NCBI GenBank assembly: GCA_900100095.1
Contig: FMTN01000021.1
Coordinates: 21,964-85,963 of the forward strand
Source of the DNA: Lachnospiraceae bacterium C10
Lineage (GTDB): Bacteria; Bacillota; Clostridia; Lachnospirales; Lachnospiraceae
Reading direction: 5' to 3'
Length of the DNA: 64,000 bases
Part shown: positions 16,836-26,627 of the stretch, piece after piece
Position numbering within the stretch: position 1 is the stretch's first letter
Layout: each line of letters opens with the position of its first letter
Program-made: the position numbers and the translations under genes
The notes under the pieces: generated by a model
The model's database searches: none
The model's input: the letters and a program-made list of their open reading frames with translations, nothing else
What the model was told of the DNA's origin: nothing

Positions 16836-17285
16836 TTACTTAGAATACTTTTTCTCTACTGCAGTAATCATTTCAACACGTTCCGCATGGCGTCCATCCA
16901 GTGGCTTGGCATTCAGGAATGCATCCACCATATCTTTTGCCAGTTCGCTTCCCACAATACGTGCACCGAAGGCAAGAATGTTGGCGTGATTGTGCTCTCT
17001 TACAAGGTGAGCGGTTGTCACATCGGAACATACAGCAGCACGGATGCCCGGAACCTTGTTCGCTGCCAAAGATATTCCAACCCCTGTTCCACAAATCAGG
17101 ATACCGAGATCTGCTTCGTGGGCCGCTACCTTCTCTGCCAGTCCTGCACCGATTTCCGGATAATTTACAGACTCGGTAGAGTCTGTTCCATAGTTCTCCA
17201 CCTCATAGCCTTTTTCTTCCAGGTACTTCTTGATTTCAAACTTTAACTCTGTGCCTGCGTGATCATTTCCGATGATTAACTTCAT
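16836..17285 (-). CDS. rpiB: Ribose-5-phosphate isomerase B
   Basis: Interconverts ribose 5-phosphate and ribulose 5-phosphate in the pentose phosphate pathway (RpiB/LacAB family). The 149-residue protein begins MKLIIGNDHAGTELKFEIKK with the Asp-His pair of the active site, and has the catalytic-cysteine loop LGILICGTGVGISLAANK and the NILAFGARIVG motif. AAGGAGACATC precedes the ATG. It lies 20 bp downstream of galM, consistent with a sugar-metabolism operon. Confidence 0.96.
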   Translation of the reverse strand: MKLIIGNDHAGTELKFEIKKYLEEKGYEVENYGTDSTESVNYPEIGAGLAEKVAAHEADLGILICGTGVGISLAANKVPGIRAAVCSDVTTAHLVREHNHANILAFGARIVGSELAKDMVDAFLNAKPLDGRHAERVEMITAVEKKYSK

Positions 17286-17305
17286 GATGTCTCCTTTTAT
17301 CTCTC

Positions 17306-18379
17306 TTATTGCTGGTCAAACCGGTATACGGTTCTGCTATTGTATTCCTTTCCCGCCTCAATAATCGGCTGAGGGAAAGAAGGTACATTCAGTGCGTTAG
17401 GGTAGTACTGTGTTTCAAAACAGATACCGCCTCTTCTGGAATAGATTTTGCTGTCCTTACCTAAATCTGTTCCACTGATATAATTTCCTGTGTACAACTG
17501 CATGCCCGGAAGATCCGTGTAGACATGAGCAAAAAGCTCACCCATTGGATCCGAAAAAACAGCAGCCTCATAGACATTTTTACCATTATGATCGTAGGAA
17601 GCCTCATGATACTCCTCTGTATTTTTCAATACGTAGTTATGATCGTAGCCTCCTGCAAATTTCAGCAGGTCATAGTCTGCCTCGATTCTTCCTCCCACAA
17701 CATGTCCTGTTGCAAAATCCATCGGTGTGTCCTTGATTTGAACATATTCACCGGTCGGAATCGAATCTGCTCCTGCATAAGTGACCTGATCAGAATGTAT
17801 TGTAACCTTATGATCCAATATATTTCCTTCCCCGGCTCCTTTTAAGTTAAAGTAGCTGTGGTTTGTCGGATTGAATACCGTCTTCTCATCGGAAATAGCC
17901 TTATAATCGATGATCAGATCCTGCTTGTCGCCAATCGTGTAGGTCACCTCAATGTCCATATTTCCCGGAAATCCCATGTCTCCTGCCGGACTATGGATCG
18001 CGAAGGTTATACTGTTATCAGATTCTGCTTTAATATCCCAGATTCTCTTATGAAGCGGATGAAAACCACTGTGAAGGTTGTTACATTCCCCATCGTTCTT
18101 ATCCAGCTCATAATGCGTTCCATCCAGATCAAAGGCAGCGCCTCCGATTCGGTTCGCATGACGCCCAACACTACATCCGTAATTCGGATCATTGGTAAAA
18201 TAGGATTCTAAATCCCGAAATCCAAGGACAACATCACGCTCATCCTTCGATGGAAGTGTTACATGAAGTTCCAACAGGTTTGCTCCAAAGTTCATCACTT
18301 TGGCACGAAGGCCGCCCTTCTTGATTTCTACTACTTTTACATCTTGTCCGTCCGGAGTCTTTCCCCACACTTTTTCCAT
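17306..18379 (-). CDS. galM: Aldose 1-epimerase (galactose mutarotase)
   Basis: Catalyses interconversion of alpha and beta anomers of glucose and galactose. The 357 residues show the GalM pattern: GANLLELHVTLPS near the start, SVGRHANRIGGAAFDLDGTHYELDKNDG, LHSGFHPLHKRIWD with the catalytic His, NPTNHSYFNLKG with the second His, and the C-terminal GICFETQYYPNALNVPSFP with the catalytic Glu. AAAGGGAAACAAA lies before the ATG. A mutarotase is useful for glucose released by the cellobiose phosphorylase elsewhere in the window, though no regulatory link is visible. Confidence 0.95.
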   Translation of the reverse strand: MEKVWGKTPDGQDVKVVEIKKGGLRAKVMNFGANLLELHVTLPSKDERDVVLGFRDLESYFTNDPNYGCSVGRHANRIGGAAFDLDGTHYELDKNDGECNNLHSGFHPLHKRIWDIKAESDNSITFAIHSPAGDMGFPGNMDIEVTYTIGDKQDLIIDYKAISDEKTVFNPTNHSYFNLKGAGEGNILDHKVTIHSDQVTYAGADSIPTGEYVQIKDTPMDFATGHVVGGRIEADYDLLKFAGGYDHNYVLKNTEEYHEASYDHNGKNVYEAAVFSDPMGELFAHVYTDLPGMQLYTGNYISGTDLGKDSKIYSRRGGICFETQYYPNALNVPSFPQPIIEAGKEYNSRTVYRFDQQ

Positions 18380-18420
18380 TTTGTTTCCCTTTCTTTCACC
18401 CTTTTATCTCTTATATTCTC

Positions 18421-19242
18421 TTATACAATGAAACAGTTTAACGGATTGTACATATACATCACATTAAGTATTTCGCTGCCCTTGATCTGTGCCATCATGT
18501 ACTGTCCCCATGGAAGGACTGCAAAACATGTCACAATATCCATCATGATCCATACCATCATCATTGCAACAATCACACCCCAGGCTCCCCCGAGCCCCTT
18601 TGTGATTCCGCCGATGATCGGCAGGTCGGTAATAAAATGAGCAATCAACCGCAGAATTCTTGTCAGAATCAATCCCAGCAGAAGAGCCGTCATCATCGCA
18701 AGTCCACGAACGATCATAGCAGCAATCGGCTTCGCTGTCTGGGTTACGATGGTCTTATTCGCCTTCTGCAGCTGATCATTTCCTGTTGTCTGCAGATTCT
18801 CGATCAATGCCAGAGCCTGATCTGCCTCTTCCTGAACCGAACCGGCTACAGCCTTCTTGATTGCCTCCGGCAACTCGATTCCCATGGAAGAGAAGAAATC
18901 TCCGGCTGAGGCTACATCGGATAACTTTTTATTCTCCGCTGCCTTTGTCTCTTTCTCCTCTGTGGCCGGTTCCTCTTTGCTCTTTTTATTGAGCTCATCA
19001 ATCTGCTTGTTTTCTTTTGAAATCAACTGGTTCTTGATATGGGTCTCAACCGCCCGTTCTACCTTTTCATAGACGGGGCCATTCATGTATGCCTGCTGTA
19101 TCTGTGGAACTCCGATATACAGAAGTCCCAAAATAATAACCCAGGATAGCATTCCTATGAGTATTCCAAGAAGTCCCTTATGGTAACCGACTGCGAATCC
19201 AATCAGCAGTAGTAGCGCCACCCCAATTAATACGTAATTCAT
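18421..19242 (-). CDS. CvpA-family-like membrane protein
   Basis: A 273-residue membrane protein with two hydrophobic segments at the N-terminus (about 3-47), a long hydrophilic middle with a Lys/Glu-rich stretch (KKSKEEPATEEKETKAAENK), and two to three more segments in the last third (IVRGLAMMTALLLGLILTRI, then a Gly-rich stretch IIGGITKGLGGAWGVIVAMM). This layout fits the CvpA (colicin V production/membrane channel) family. Its physiological role is unknown. AGAGGAC precedes the ATG. It shares the strand with galM and the DUF5711-like gene. Confidence 0.65.
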   Translation of the reverse strand: MNYVLIGVALLLLIGFAVGYHKGLLGILIGMLSWVIILGLLYIGVPQIQQAYMNGPVYEKVERAVETHIKNQLISKENKQIDELNKKSKEEPATEEKETKAAENKKLSDVASAGDFFSSMGIELPEAIKKAVAGSVQEEADQALALIENLQTTGNDQLQKANKTIVTQTAKPIAAMIVRGLAMMTALLLGLILTRILRLIAHFITDLPIIGGITKGLGGAWGVIVAMMMVWIMMDIVTCFAVLPWGQYMMAQIKGSEILNVMYMYNPLNCFIV

Positions 19243-19260
19243 TTTTGTCCTCTTTGCGTG

Positions 19261-20418
19261 TTACTGTATTTTGATGCGTTCACATTGATCTTCATAGATC
19301 AGAAGATATTCCTGCCGGCCTTCTGTCGGCAAAAATGCCGTAATCCCATCTGTAAAGTCATAGGAAAAGCGAACGCCGCCCAGCTTATTATAGACCCGAA
19401 GATTCTCTTTGTTTGTAATCAGAATCTCCTCGTCTGTCAAAAACCGGCATTGGGTATACCCAATATCGAGCTTTTTCTTGTATTTTTCTTTCCCGGATTG
19501 TGAATATACATGCAGGTATCTTGCCGTACTGTCTTCATTATCCGTTATGAATCCCAGAGTCTGTTCCCCTGTCATAACACTTTTGATTTCCTGCTTCACC
19601 CTGATGGTTTCTTCTTCCTTCGGTTCGGAAGATGCGTCAATCAAATGAATCTTATGGTTGCTGTAGGCCACCAGAGATCCGTCTGAAAAAAATTCAATCT
19701 CCGGACACAGGCTGTCTCCGTATTGAAAGGTCGCTACCAGATTGTCCCGTTTTCCTTCCCCTGCCTCCGAAAAATCATAAATATTTATCGTGGCAGAAAG
19801 AACACCCTTCTTTACAGATGCCATGGAAACGGCAAGCCTTTTTCCGTCTTCTGAAATCGCCAGGTCCATCGGATATCCGCTTTTTGAAAGATGCACCTGT
19901 CCCTGCGCAATCTGGGTTCCGTTGGCCTTGTAGACATTCAGATATCCGGTATCCGCCTCCTGCATCATGGCGGCTACCGTTCCATCTGCCGCAACGTCTG
20001 CCCGGACAATCGGAAGGTTGGTCTGAATCTCTCCCTCCTCCTTCTCCGGAGACAGAACCTTCATGGTGGTTCCCTTGGTATCATAGATCAGCAATCGCTG
20101 TCCTGCCATACGTACCTTCGGACTTTGCATATCATATGCCTCGTTCCAGACGGCAACACCTTCTGCATCCAGATAGGATGCTCCATCCTGTGAGTAGGAG
20201 ACCAGGCCACCATTAAACTCCGTATAATTCAGAGTCGATGATTTGCTGATATCAAAATGCGAAACGACCTCGTAGGAGTCGAACTGTCCATAGCGGTCCG
20301 ACAGCTTAACCATCACAGCCAGAAATATGGCGATGGGAATCACAAGGAGCACAAGTAGATACAACCGCCTCTTTGGCTTCCTGTCTATTTTATCTTCTTC
20401 GAGCTCCTGTTCTTCCAT
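19261..20418 (-). CDS. Membrane-anchored beta-propeller protein (DUF5711-like)
   Basis: A 385-residue protein with an acidic cytoplasmic N-terminus, a run of basic residues (DRKPKRR) and one transmembrane segment (about 20-42), then a large extracytoplasmic domain. The domain repeats short blocks such as GGLVSYSQDGASYLDAEGVAVW, GQRLLIYDTKG, DGTVAAMMQEADTGYLNVYKANG and SEDGKRLAVSM, typical of beta-propeller blades. It resembles the DUF5711 family of Lachnospiraceae. No enzymatic motif is visible. AAAGGAAG precedes the ATG, 18 bp after glgB upstream... the next gene on the same strand to the right is glgB, whose stop lies 17 bp away. Confidence 0.65.
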   Translation of the reverse strand: MEEQELEEDKIDRKPKRRLYLLVLLVIPIAIFLAVMVKLSDRYGQFDSYEVVSHFDISKSSTLNYTEFNGGLVSYSQDGASYLDAEGVAVWNEAYDMQSPKVRMAGQRLLIYDTKGTTMKVLSPEKEEGEIQTNLPIVRADVAADGTVAAMMQEADTGYLNVYKANGTQIAQGQVHLSKSGYPMDLAISEDGKRLAVSMASVKKGVLSATINIYDFSEAGEGKRDNLVATFQYGDSLCPEIEFFSDGSLVAYSNHKIHLIDASSEPKEEETIRVKQEIKSVMTGEQTLGFITDNEDSTARYLHVYSQSGKEKYKKKLDIGYTQCRFLTDEEILITNKENLRVYNKLGGVRFSYDFTDGITAFLPTEGRQEYLLIYEDQCERIKIQ

Positions 20419-20435
20419 ATACTTCCTTTGTTTCT

Positions 20436-22340
20436 TTAATAATCATAAGTGAATACTGCTACACCGTAAGGGGAGAGCGGATATGCCACAGAATATTCCC
20501 TTCCATCACATTCCTTCTGCTCCGGTACATAGGTCTTCTTTTTCTTGGCCTGCTCGCCTCCGTACAGTGGATCATCACTGGACAGCACCAGTGTGTGCTT
20601 TTTATTCGTGGCTACGCCGACACGGTAATCGTCATAAGCAATCGGTGTGAAATTGCATACGAAGACCAGATTCTTCTTACCGTTCTTGGACTTTCTGAGG
20701 AAACTGAAAATTCCGCGATAACTATCGTTTGCATTGATCCACTCAAAGCCATTCCAGTTGATATCCTGTTCGTACATGGACGGATACTTCTTATAGATAT
20801 GAAGAAGTGCCTTCATCCAATCTTTCACTGCCCTATGTTCCGGCTTCTCAAGCAGGTACCAGTCCAGCTCTCTTTCCTCGCTCCATTCCTGAAGCTGAGC
20901 GAAGTCCTGTCCCATGAATAAGAGTTTCTTACCCGGATGTCCCATCATAAATGCATAGCCTGCCATCAGATTCTTAAACCGGTCAATTCCAAGTCCCGGC
21001 ATTTTCCCGATCATAGAGCACTTCAAGTGCACCACCTCATCATGAGAGAGCACCAGGATGTATTTCTCAAATTCATTATAACTCATAGCAAAGGTCATCT
21101 TGTTATGGTTATCTTTTCTAAAATACGGGTCCAGCTTCATATAATCAAGGAAATCATGCATCCAGCCCATATTCCATTTATAAGAGAAGTTCAATCCGCC
21201 ATCTTCCACACCACCGGTCACCTTCGGCCAGGCTGTGGATTCTTCTGCAATCATGACCACACCCTTATAACGGCCTGTAATCATGGAATTAATATGCTTA
21301 AAAAATTCAATGGCTTCCAGATTCTCATTGCCGCCGTATTTATTTGCAATCCACTGTCCATCACTCTTACCATAATCAAGATAAAGCATGGAAGCTACCG
21401 CATCCACACGAAGTCCGTCAATATGATAGGTTTCGATCCAGTTGATTGCAGATCCGATCAGGAAATTCTTGACTTCATTTTTCCCATAGTCAAAAATCTT
21501 CGTTCCCCAGTCCGGATGTTCTCCCTTCTTCGGGTCTGCATATTCGAACAGCGGTGAGCCGTCAAAATCTGCCAATCCATGGGCATCCTTCGGAAAATGT
21601 GCCGGAACCCAGTCAAGGATCACACCGATTCCCTTTTTATGAAGGGTGTTGATCAGATACATGAAATCCTTCGGTCCACCGTAACGCGAAGTAGGAGCGT
21701 AGTAACCGGTGACCTGATATCCCCAGGAGCCGTCGTATGGATATTCCGAAATTCCCATCAGCTCCACATGAGTATATCCCATGTCGCTGACATATTCTGC
21801 AAGTGAATCTGCGAATTCCTGATAGGTATAGAATCCGTCATCTTCCCGTCCCGGATGACGTTTCCAAGATCCCGGATGTACCTCATAGATGGACATTGGC
21901 TTCTCATAGTATGCCACATCACTATGGCGCTTTTTCATCCAAATCTGATCGGTCCACTTGTATCCTGAAACATCTGCCAATACCGATGCTGTTCCCGGGC
22001 GAAGCTCCGCACTGTTCGCAAAAGGATCTGCCTTATAAAGTCTTCTGCCTCCCGGTGTCACAATGAGGAATTTATACATCTGTCCTTCTTTTGCCTTCGG
22101 TATAAAGGTCTCATAAATACCGACCTCTTCCGGCACGACGCGATGCATCGGATTCGCCTCTTCGTTCCAGTCGTTAAATTCTCCGATGACGAAGACACTC
22201 GCAGCATGCGGTGCCCATACATCAAAGTACCAGCCCTCTTGTTCCTCTACTACAGCAGGGTGTGCACCTAATTTACGAAAAATATCGTAATGTGTCCCCT
22301 GCCCAAACAGATATGCATCTAACTCCGAAAAATTATTCAT
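20436..22340 (-). CDS. glgB: 1,4-alpha-glucan branching enzyme
   Basis: Forms alpha-1,6 branches in glycogen (GH13). The 634-residue protein has an N-terminal CBM48-type domain (VWAPHAASVFVIGEFNDWN), then the GH13 barrel with the catalytic residues in DGLRVDAVASMLYLDYG (nucleophile Asp), VMIAEESTAWPKVTGG (acid/base Glu) and LSHDEVVHLKCSM (transition-state Asp). I chose the ATG with AAAGGGG upstream; an in-frame start 66 bases earlier lies in the preceding gene's end. It follows the TPR/P-loop gene by about 20 bp. No other glycogen gene is in the window. Confidence 0.95.
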   Translation of the reverse strand: MNNFSELDAYLFGQGTHYDIFRKLGAHPAVVEEQEGWYFDVWAPHAASVFVIGEFNDWNEEANPMHRVVPEEVGIYETFIPKAKEGQMYKFLIVTPGGRRLYKADPFANSAELRPGTASVLADVSGYKWTDQIWMKKRHSDVAYYEKPMSIYEVHPGSWKRHPGREDDGFYTYQEFADSLAEYVSDMGYTHVELMGISEYPYDGSWGYQVTGYYAPTSRYGGPKDFMYLINTLHKKGIGVILDWVPAHFPKDAHGLADFDGSPLFEYADPKKGEHPDWGTKIFDYGKNEVKNFLIGSAINWIETYHIDGLRVDAVASMLYLDYGKSDGQWIANKYGGNENLEAIEFFKHINSMITGRYKGVVMIAEESTAWPKVTGGVEDGGLNFSYKWNMGWMHDFLDYMKLDPYFRKDNHNKMTFAMSYNEFEKYILVLSHDEVVHLKCSMIGKMPGLGIDRFKNLMAGYAFMMGHPGKKLLFMGQDFAQLQEWSEERELDWYLLEKPEHRAVKDWMKALLHIYKKYPSMYEQDINWNGFEWINANDSYRGIFSFLRKSKNGKKNLVFVCNFTPIAYDDYRVGVATNKKHTLVLSSDDPLYGGEQAKKKKTYVPEQKECDGREYSVAYPLSPYGVAVFTYDY

Positions 22341-22359
22341 ACTATAACCCCTTTCAAGC

Positions 22360-25050
22360 CTATTCCAGGATGTCCTTTTCCTGAAGAATCGGTCGACCGT
22401 CTTCATCTGTCAGCTTCGCTGTGAAGTGACCAAATATTCCTTTGCTTCTGCGTTCCAACTTCTGAATTCCACGATCGATAATGGCCTTGATCTCGTGAAG
22501 ACTGATCGGTTCCTCGCCCCTTTGCAGAATACCGATTCTGTCATACAGACCAAGAATTGCCATATCATCCATGGAATATCCTAAATCCAGCACATACGCT
22601 TTTCCGAAGGTAACCAGTTCATCAATGGTCATCACCGGAATACTGATATGCTCGGTAAATAAGCGGAACAACTGTGGAGACCGTGATTTCAACCGGTCAA
22701 GACCGATCTTACTGTCTTCTAAAATAAACAAGGTTCCCGCTGTATCATTCTCGATCAAAAGAGCAAGAGACACTGCTGTTTCCCTGTTGATTTCTCCGGC
22801 ACCTTCCACCATCAGACTTCCCCCGGCAACTTTTGTCAAAAGTGCCTGCAGGTCTTTGCCGTTTAACTTCTCACCGGAAATTCTTCCGGCAGATCCCTTA
22901 AGCTTTCCTGTTTCCTTCTGGAGAATTCGAATCAGCTTAGAGGAGAGGGCGGTTTTACCTGTTCCATTGCTTCCGGAGACGGTAAGATTTCCAAAATTCA
23001 CATGCTCCGGATCCGCAAGTCTTGTACGGATACCGCTCAACGCTCTGCAAATCTGTTTCTCCATTCCGTCCACGCTTGTAAAATAGCTTAAAATGTCTGC
23101 CTCGTCATCTGTCAGCTTCGCCTGAGGCAACTCATCCTGCATGACATCTTCGATCGCTCCGGAGAGATTCATCACCTGCGTATCGGAGAGGGCAGCAGCC
23201 ACCGGTGTTTCACGGATAGCCTTTATAATATCGGTTCCGGAAGGAAGTACCCGTGTTGTCTGACGGGAAGACACCTTAAGTTCCCCGGCATCCTCACTTG
23301 CAACCTTTTCTTCCTTTGCTTCTTCCTCTGCCTCGATGGTCAACTCATCGATCTGTTCCTGAAGCATTTTATTCACATCGGCCATGATGTCTTCCGGCTT
23401 CGTAGCCTTTTCTTCTGCAACAGCTTCCGTGCTTTCTTCGACCTTCTCTTCAGCCTTTTCTTCCGGCTTTTCTGCGATCTTATCTTCTTTTATTTTCTTT
23501 TGTTCCGCCACTTCCTCGGCAGAAAGTCTTGGAGGCTCCCATGCCTTCAGATCCTTCTCCTCATCCATGTGCGTTACAGCTACACCGGCCTGGCGAACCG
23601 CTTTCTTGAGTGCGTCCGCTGCAGGAAGTACCGGAATCTTCAGTCCGACTTCATCCGCAACATCTTCCTGTCCATCCACGTGGGCATGTACCTTTGGAAT
23701 CTCAAATGTCCGCTCATCTCCATCGGTTGCAATACGCGAATGTTCCTGATCCTCGGTCTTCATCTTCTCAGCCACCGGATCTTCCTTCTGATGAGCCTGT
23801 GCAAGAATTTCTACCGCACGGTTCTCATCTTCGCCACGTGAGAGATATTCCTGACGTAAGAGCTCTTCCGGAGACACTCCGGCATCCAGCTGCGGCGCAG
23901 CCTCCACCAGACGATCCATAATCTGCTCGGCTTCCTTGAGTGCTTTTGCCTTGGCCTCCTCAAGCTTACGGGCTCTTGCCTCCTCAAGGGCAGCCTCGGC
24001 TGCACGACGGGTTCTCTCCCAGTCTTCCATAACATCCTGAATCGTCATCTGACCCTGGATTTGTTCCTCTCTGGTACGGGTCGGAAGATTGATGGACATC
24101 TGACCGTCATATTCCTCTGCGAGATACTGCTGGAAGGAATCCTGAATGGTCGGAACCGGCTCGGCTTCCTCCTGGACTTCTTCTTCCTCTTCCGGCTTGC
24201 CGGCACTTAAATACGGAATATCTCCAATCAGGTCCTTGATGGCATCCATATTCTCAGAGACTTCTCCTGTCTCTGTTGCCTGCATGATCTCTTCAATATT
24301 CTTTTTAATCTCAGCCTGAAGGTTTACGGTATTAAAACGCTCCGGCTTCGCTTCGACCTTGGGAATCGTAACCGGATGGGAAAGAATCTCATCTGCACCG
24401 GAATCTTCCGGGCGAATCTCCGTAACACCATCCTTACGACGCTGAAAACGACGATACTTATCCTCCTGTGCCTGATTCAACGGAGTATACAGCATCTTCA
24501 TTTCAAGAGCTTTTTCTACATATGGACCCTCACCGAACCAAAGTACAATCTCATCGCATAAGTCGATACACTTATCCACCTGCGCTGTGCTTCGATAGAG
24601 ACAAGCCAGTTCAAATGCCCACTTCTCGATGAAATCATGCTGTTTCAGCTCCTCGAGAATTGCAATCAGTCCCTTTGCATCACTTCCATTGGCTTTCGCA
24701 ATGTTATAGCGAATAATATATTTGAGGCTGTCATGTGGCGCAATCTCCACGAATTCCTCGTAGTATTCGTTAGCCTCATTCAGCTCGCCCATTCTTACAG
24801 ACAAAAGAGCCAGTCTGTAAATGATCATTCGTCCAATAGGAGAGCGCTCATGAGCCATTTCGAGAATATCCCTGGCCTTTTCTGCTTCGCCGGCTTCCTC
24901 ATAGACCTCACTTGCCCTTAGTAATACATTTACGTTGCGAATCTTACGGTAGTTCAATGTATCGAGAAGATCCACAGCTTCCTGTTTGTCCCCTGAGCGG
25001 ACCAGCGTTTCAATCTGATCCAATTTAATTTTATATTCTGTCTTCTCCAA
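22360..25050 (-). CDS. TPR protein with Glu-rich linker and degenerate AAA+-like C-terminal domain
   Basis: An 896-residue protein with three parts. Residues 1 to about 190 are helical TPR-type repeats (EVYEEAGEAEKARDILEMAH, LNEANEYYEEFVEIAPHD). Residues about 220-650 are low complexity, rich in Glu, Ala and Lys with VEEK-type runs. The last about 230 residues contain a P-loop (VSGSNGTGKTALSSKLIRIL) and a pattern like the CbbX/SpoVK AAA+ group (GSLMVEGAGEINRETAVSLA, then GTLFILEDSKIGLDRL). A clear Walker B Asp-Glu is missing. The start is TTG behind CGAGGTGCGG. A strong promoter precedes it, and glgB follows. Function unknown; I infer a scaffold or ATP-dependent assembly role only weakly. Confidence 0.6.
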   Translation of the reverse strand: MEKTEYKIKLDQIETLVRSGDKQEAVDLLDTLNYRKIRNVNVLLRASEVYEEAGEAEKARDILEMAHERSPIGRMIIYRLALLSVRMGELNEANEYYEEFVEIAPHDSLKYIIRYNIAKANGSDAKGLIAILEELKQHDFIEKWAFELACLYRSTAQVDKCIDLCDEIVLWFGEGPYVEKALEMKMLYTPLNQAQEDKYRRFQRRKDGVTEIRPEDSGADEILSHPVTIPKVEAKPERFNTVNLQAEIKKNIEEIMQATETGEVSENMDAIKDLIGDIPYLSAGKPEEEEEVQEEAEPVPTIQDSFQQYLAEEYDGQMSINLPTRTREEQIQGQMTIQDVMEDWERTRRAAEAALEEARARKLEEAKAKALKEAEQIMDRLVEAAPQLDAGVSPEELLRQEYLSRGEDENRAVEILAQAHQKEDPVAEKMKTEDQEHSRIATDGDERTFEIPKVHAHVDGQEDVADEVGLKIPVLPAADALKKAVRQAGVAVTHMDEEKDLKAWEPPRLSAEEVAEQKKIKEDKIAEKPEEKAEEKVEESTEAVAEEKATKPEDIMADVNKMLQEQIDELTIEAEEEAKEEKVASEDAGELKVSSRQTTRVLPSGTDIIKAIRETPVAAALSDTQVMNLSGAIEDVMQDELPQAKLTDDEADILSYFTSVDGMEKQICRALSGIRTRLADPEHVNFGNLTVSGSNGTGKTALSSKLIRILQKETGKLKGSAGRISGEKLNGKDLQALLTKVAGGSLMVEGAGEINRETAVSLALLIENDTAGTLFILEDSKIGLDRLKSRSPQLFRLFTEHISIPVMTIDELVTFGKAYVLDLGYSMDDMAILGLYDRIGILQRGEEPISLHEIKAIIDRGIQKLERRSKGIFGHFTAKLTDEDGRPILQEKDILE

Positions 25051-25095
25051 ACCGCACCTCGAAAATGTTATAGTCTCCCAAAATACATATAATTT

Positions 25096-25124
25096 AGTGT
25101 ATCATAGCCCTGTTTTTCTGTCAA
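25096..25124 (-). promoter_or_regulatory. Sigma-A promoter of the TPR/glgB operon
   Basis: Minus-strand TTGACA (25119-25124), a 17-bp spacer, then TACACT (25096-25101). The -35 overlaps the T-tract of the terminator from the gene upstream, so one operon ends and the next begins within a few bases. Confidence 0.8.
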
Positions 25125-25174
25125 AAAAACTCCGCTCCCTCACCGGGCTACAAACCCAGTAGGAGAGCGGAGTT
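25119..25174 (-). terminator. Terminator after the AI-2E-type exporter gene
   Basis: Minus-strand stem AACTCCGCTC / GAGCGGAGTT (arms at 25165-25174 and 25128-25137) with an internal smaller hairpin, followed by seven T. The last T residues are also the first base of the next promoter's TTGACA. Confidence 0.85.
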
Positions 25175-25176
25175 GC

Positions 25177-26607
25177 TTATTGTTTTGTTGTATCTTTTGT
25201 GTCAGGTTTTGACGCATCGCTTTGTTCCTTTTTGCCGAAGGAAAAAAGCCTGCTGCAGATTTTTGCCACAAGACTTTTCGTCTGGGATACTTTCTGCTTA
25301 TCCTTTTTCTCAACAATGGTATTGCCCCCAAGATCCACGTAATCCAGATTTTCATAGCGCATGGTACCGGTTGGAAGTCCTCTGCCTTTAATCAGATGAT
25401 TGAAGATCCTTCCGACAATATATACCATAAGCGCCATGGTCGGAACACCAAGGAGCATTCCAATCACACCAAACATTCCTCCGCCGACAACGATGGCCAC
25501 CAGCACAAGGAACGGGGAAATTCCTGTGGAATCACCCAGAATCTTAGGTCCAATGACATTTCCATCGATCTGCTGTAGCACAAGCACAAACAGAAGATAG
25601 TAGATTCCCTGCATCGGATTCGTCACAAAAATCAACGCAACCGTCGGAACCGCACCGATATACGGACCAAATACCGGAATCACATTGGTCACGCCGATAA
25701 TCGCAGAACATACCAGCGCGTACGGGAAACCAAACAGCAGCATGGCAAAATAGCACAGGATTCCAATAATAATGGAATCAATGATTTTACCGATGATAAA
25801 TCCGTAGAAAATCTCATTTGCCTTCCGGACGGTAATAACCACCTCATTAGCCGCCTTCTGCGGGAAGAGGGCATAGATGGATTTCTTGAATACCGCCTTT
25901 AATTTTTCCTTGCTGCCCAGAGTATAGACCGCTACAAAAATTCCAATCACCAGGTTAACGAAGAAATGTCCCACGTTGACACCCAGGGCGGTAAGGAAGG
26001 ATACCAGCTGATTGTTATTTTCAACATTCAGGTACCTTCTTCCCATCTCAATGCCTTTATCAATGGCCTTGTCAATGTTCTGGGATTTCCTTGCCGCCAC
26101 AAGTTCATCCTTGAAGCGATATCCGGTTATTTCATCCACCCAGTCCAGCACTCCGCCAACTTTGGCATGAATGTTTCGAACCAGTTCATTAATGGTCTTA
26201 ACAAACTGAGGAATTACCATGCTCAAAAAAGCAACAACCACCGCGATCAGGATCGCCACCGCAAGAATCGATGCAATCGTCCGGACGGCCTTCTTTACTT
26301 TTTCTCCAAACGCATATCCGGTCTTCTTCTCAATATAGTCTCCAATGCCATATACCTTACTCTCGATAAACTTCATAATCGGGTTCATCAGATAAGCCAT
26401 TGCAAAACCCATAAGCACCGGTTGGAGCACCTTATTGATATCATCAAGGGCAACCTTCAGTCCCTCATATCGCTCCACGCAGAAGTAAAAAATAATAATT
26501 AACATTGCCGACAAGACAGCCGAAATCGCTATGACATGGTAGCGGGCCACCTCCTCTTTGGGAAGATAGTCCATCGGATGTTTTCTTGTCTTTCGTTCTT
26601 CAGACAT
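25177..26607 (-). CDS. AI-2E family transporter (PerM/TqsA-like membrane protein)
   Basis: A 476-residue integral membrane protein of the AI-2E/PerM exporter family, about eight hydrophobic segments. Family patterns include KVLQPVLMGFAMAYLMNPIM near the N-terminus, GFIIGKIIDSIIIGILCYFA, the conserved VTNVIPVFGPYIGAVPTVAL and LQQIDGNVIGPKILGDSTGI, and GGGMFGVIGMLLGVPTMALM. The C-terminal tail is basic and cytoplasmic. Members transport autoinducer-2, sodium/protons or other solutes; the substrate here is not determined. I use the ATG with GGGGATTATC upstream. Confidence 0.85.
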   Translation of the reverse strand: MSEERKTRKHPMDYLPKEEVARYHVIAISAVLSAMLIIIFYFCVERYEGLKVALDDINKVLQPVLMGFAMAYLMNPIMKFIESKVYGIGDYIEKKTGYAFGEKVKKAVRTIASILAVAILIAVVVAFLSMVIPQFVKTINELVRNIHAKVGGVLDWVDEITGYRFKDELVAARKSQNIDKAIDKGIEMGRRYLNVENNNQLVSFLTALGVNVGHFFVNLVIGIFVAVYTLGSKEKLKAVFKKSIYALFPQKAANEVVITVRKANEIFYGFIIGKIIDSIIIGILCYFAMLLFGFPYALVCSAIIGVTNVIPVFGPYIGAVPTVALIFVTNPMQGIYYLLFVLVLQQIDGNVIGPKILGDSTGISPFLVLVAIVVGGGMFGVIGMLLGVPTMALMVYIVGRIFNHLIKGRGLPTGTMRYENLDYVDLGGNTIVEKKDKQKVSQTKSLVAKICSRLFSFGKKEQSDASKPDTKDTTKQ

Positions 26608-26627
26608 GATAATCCCCAATCTATTGC

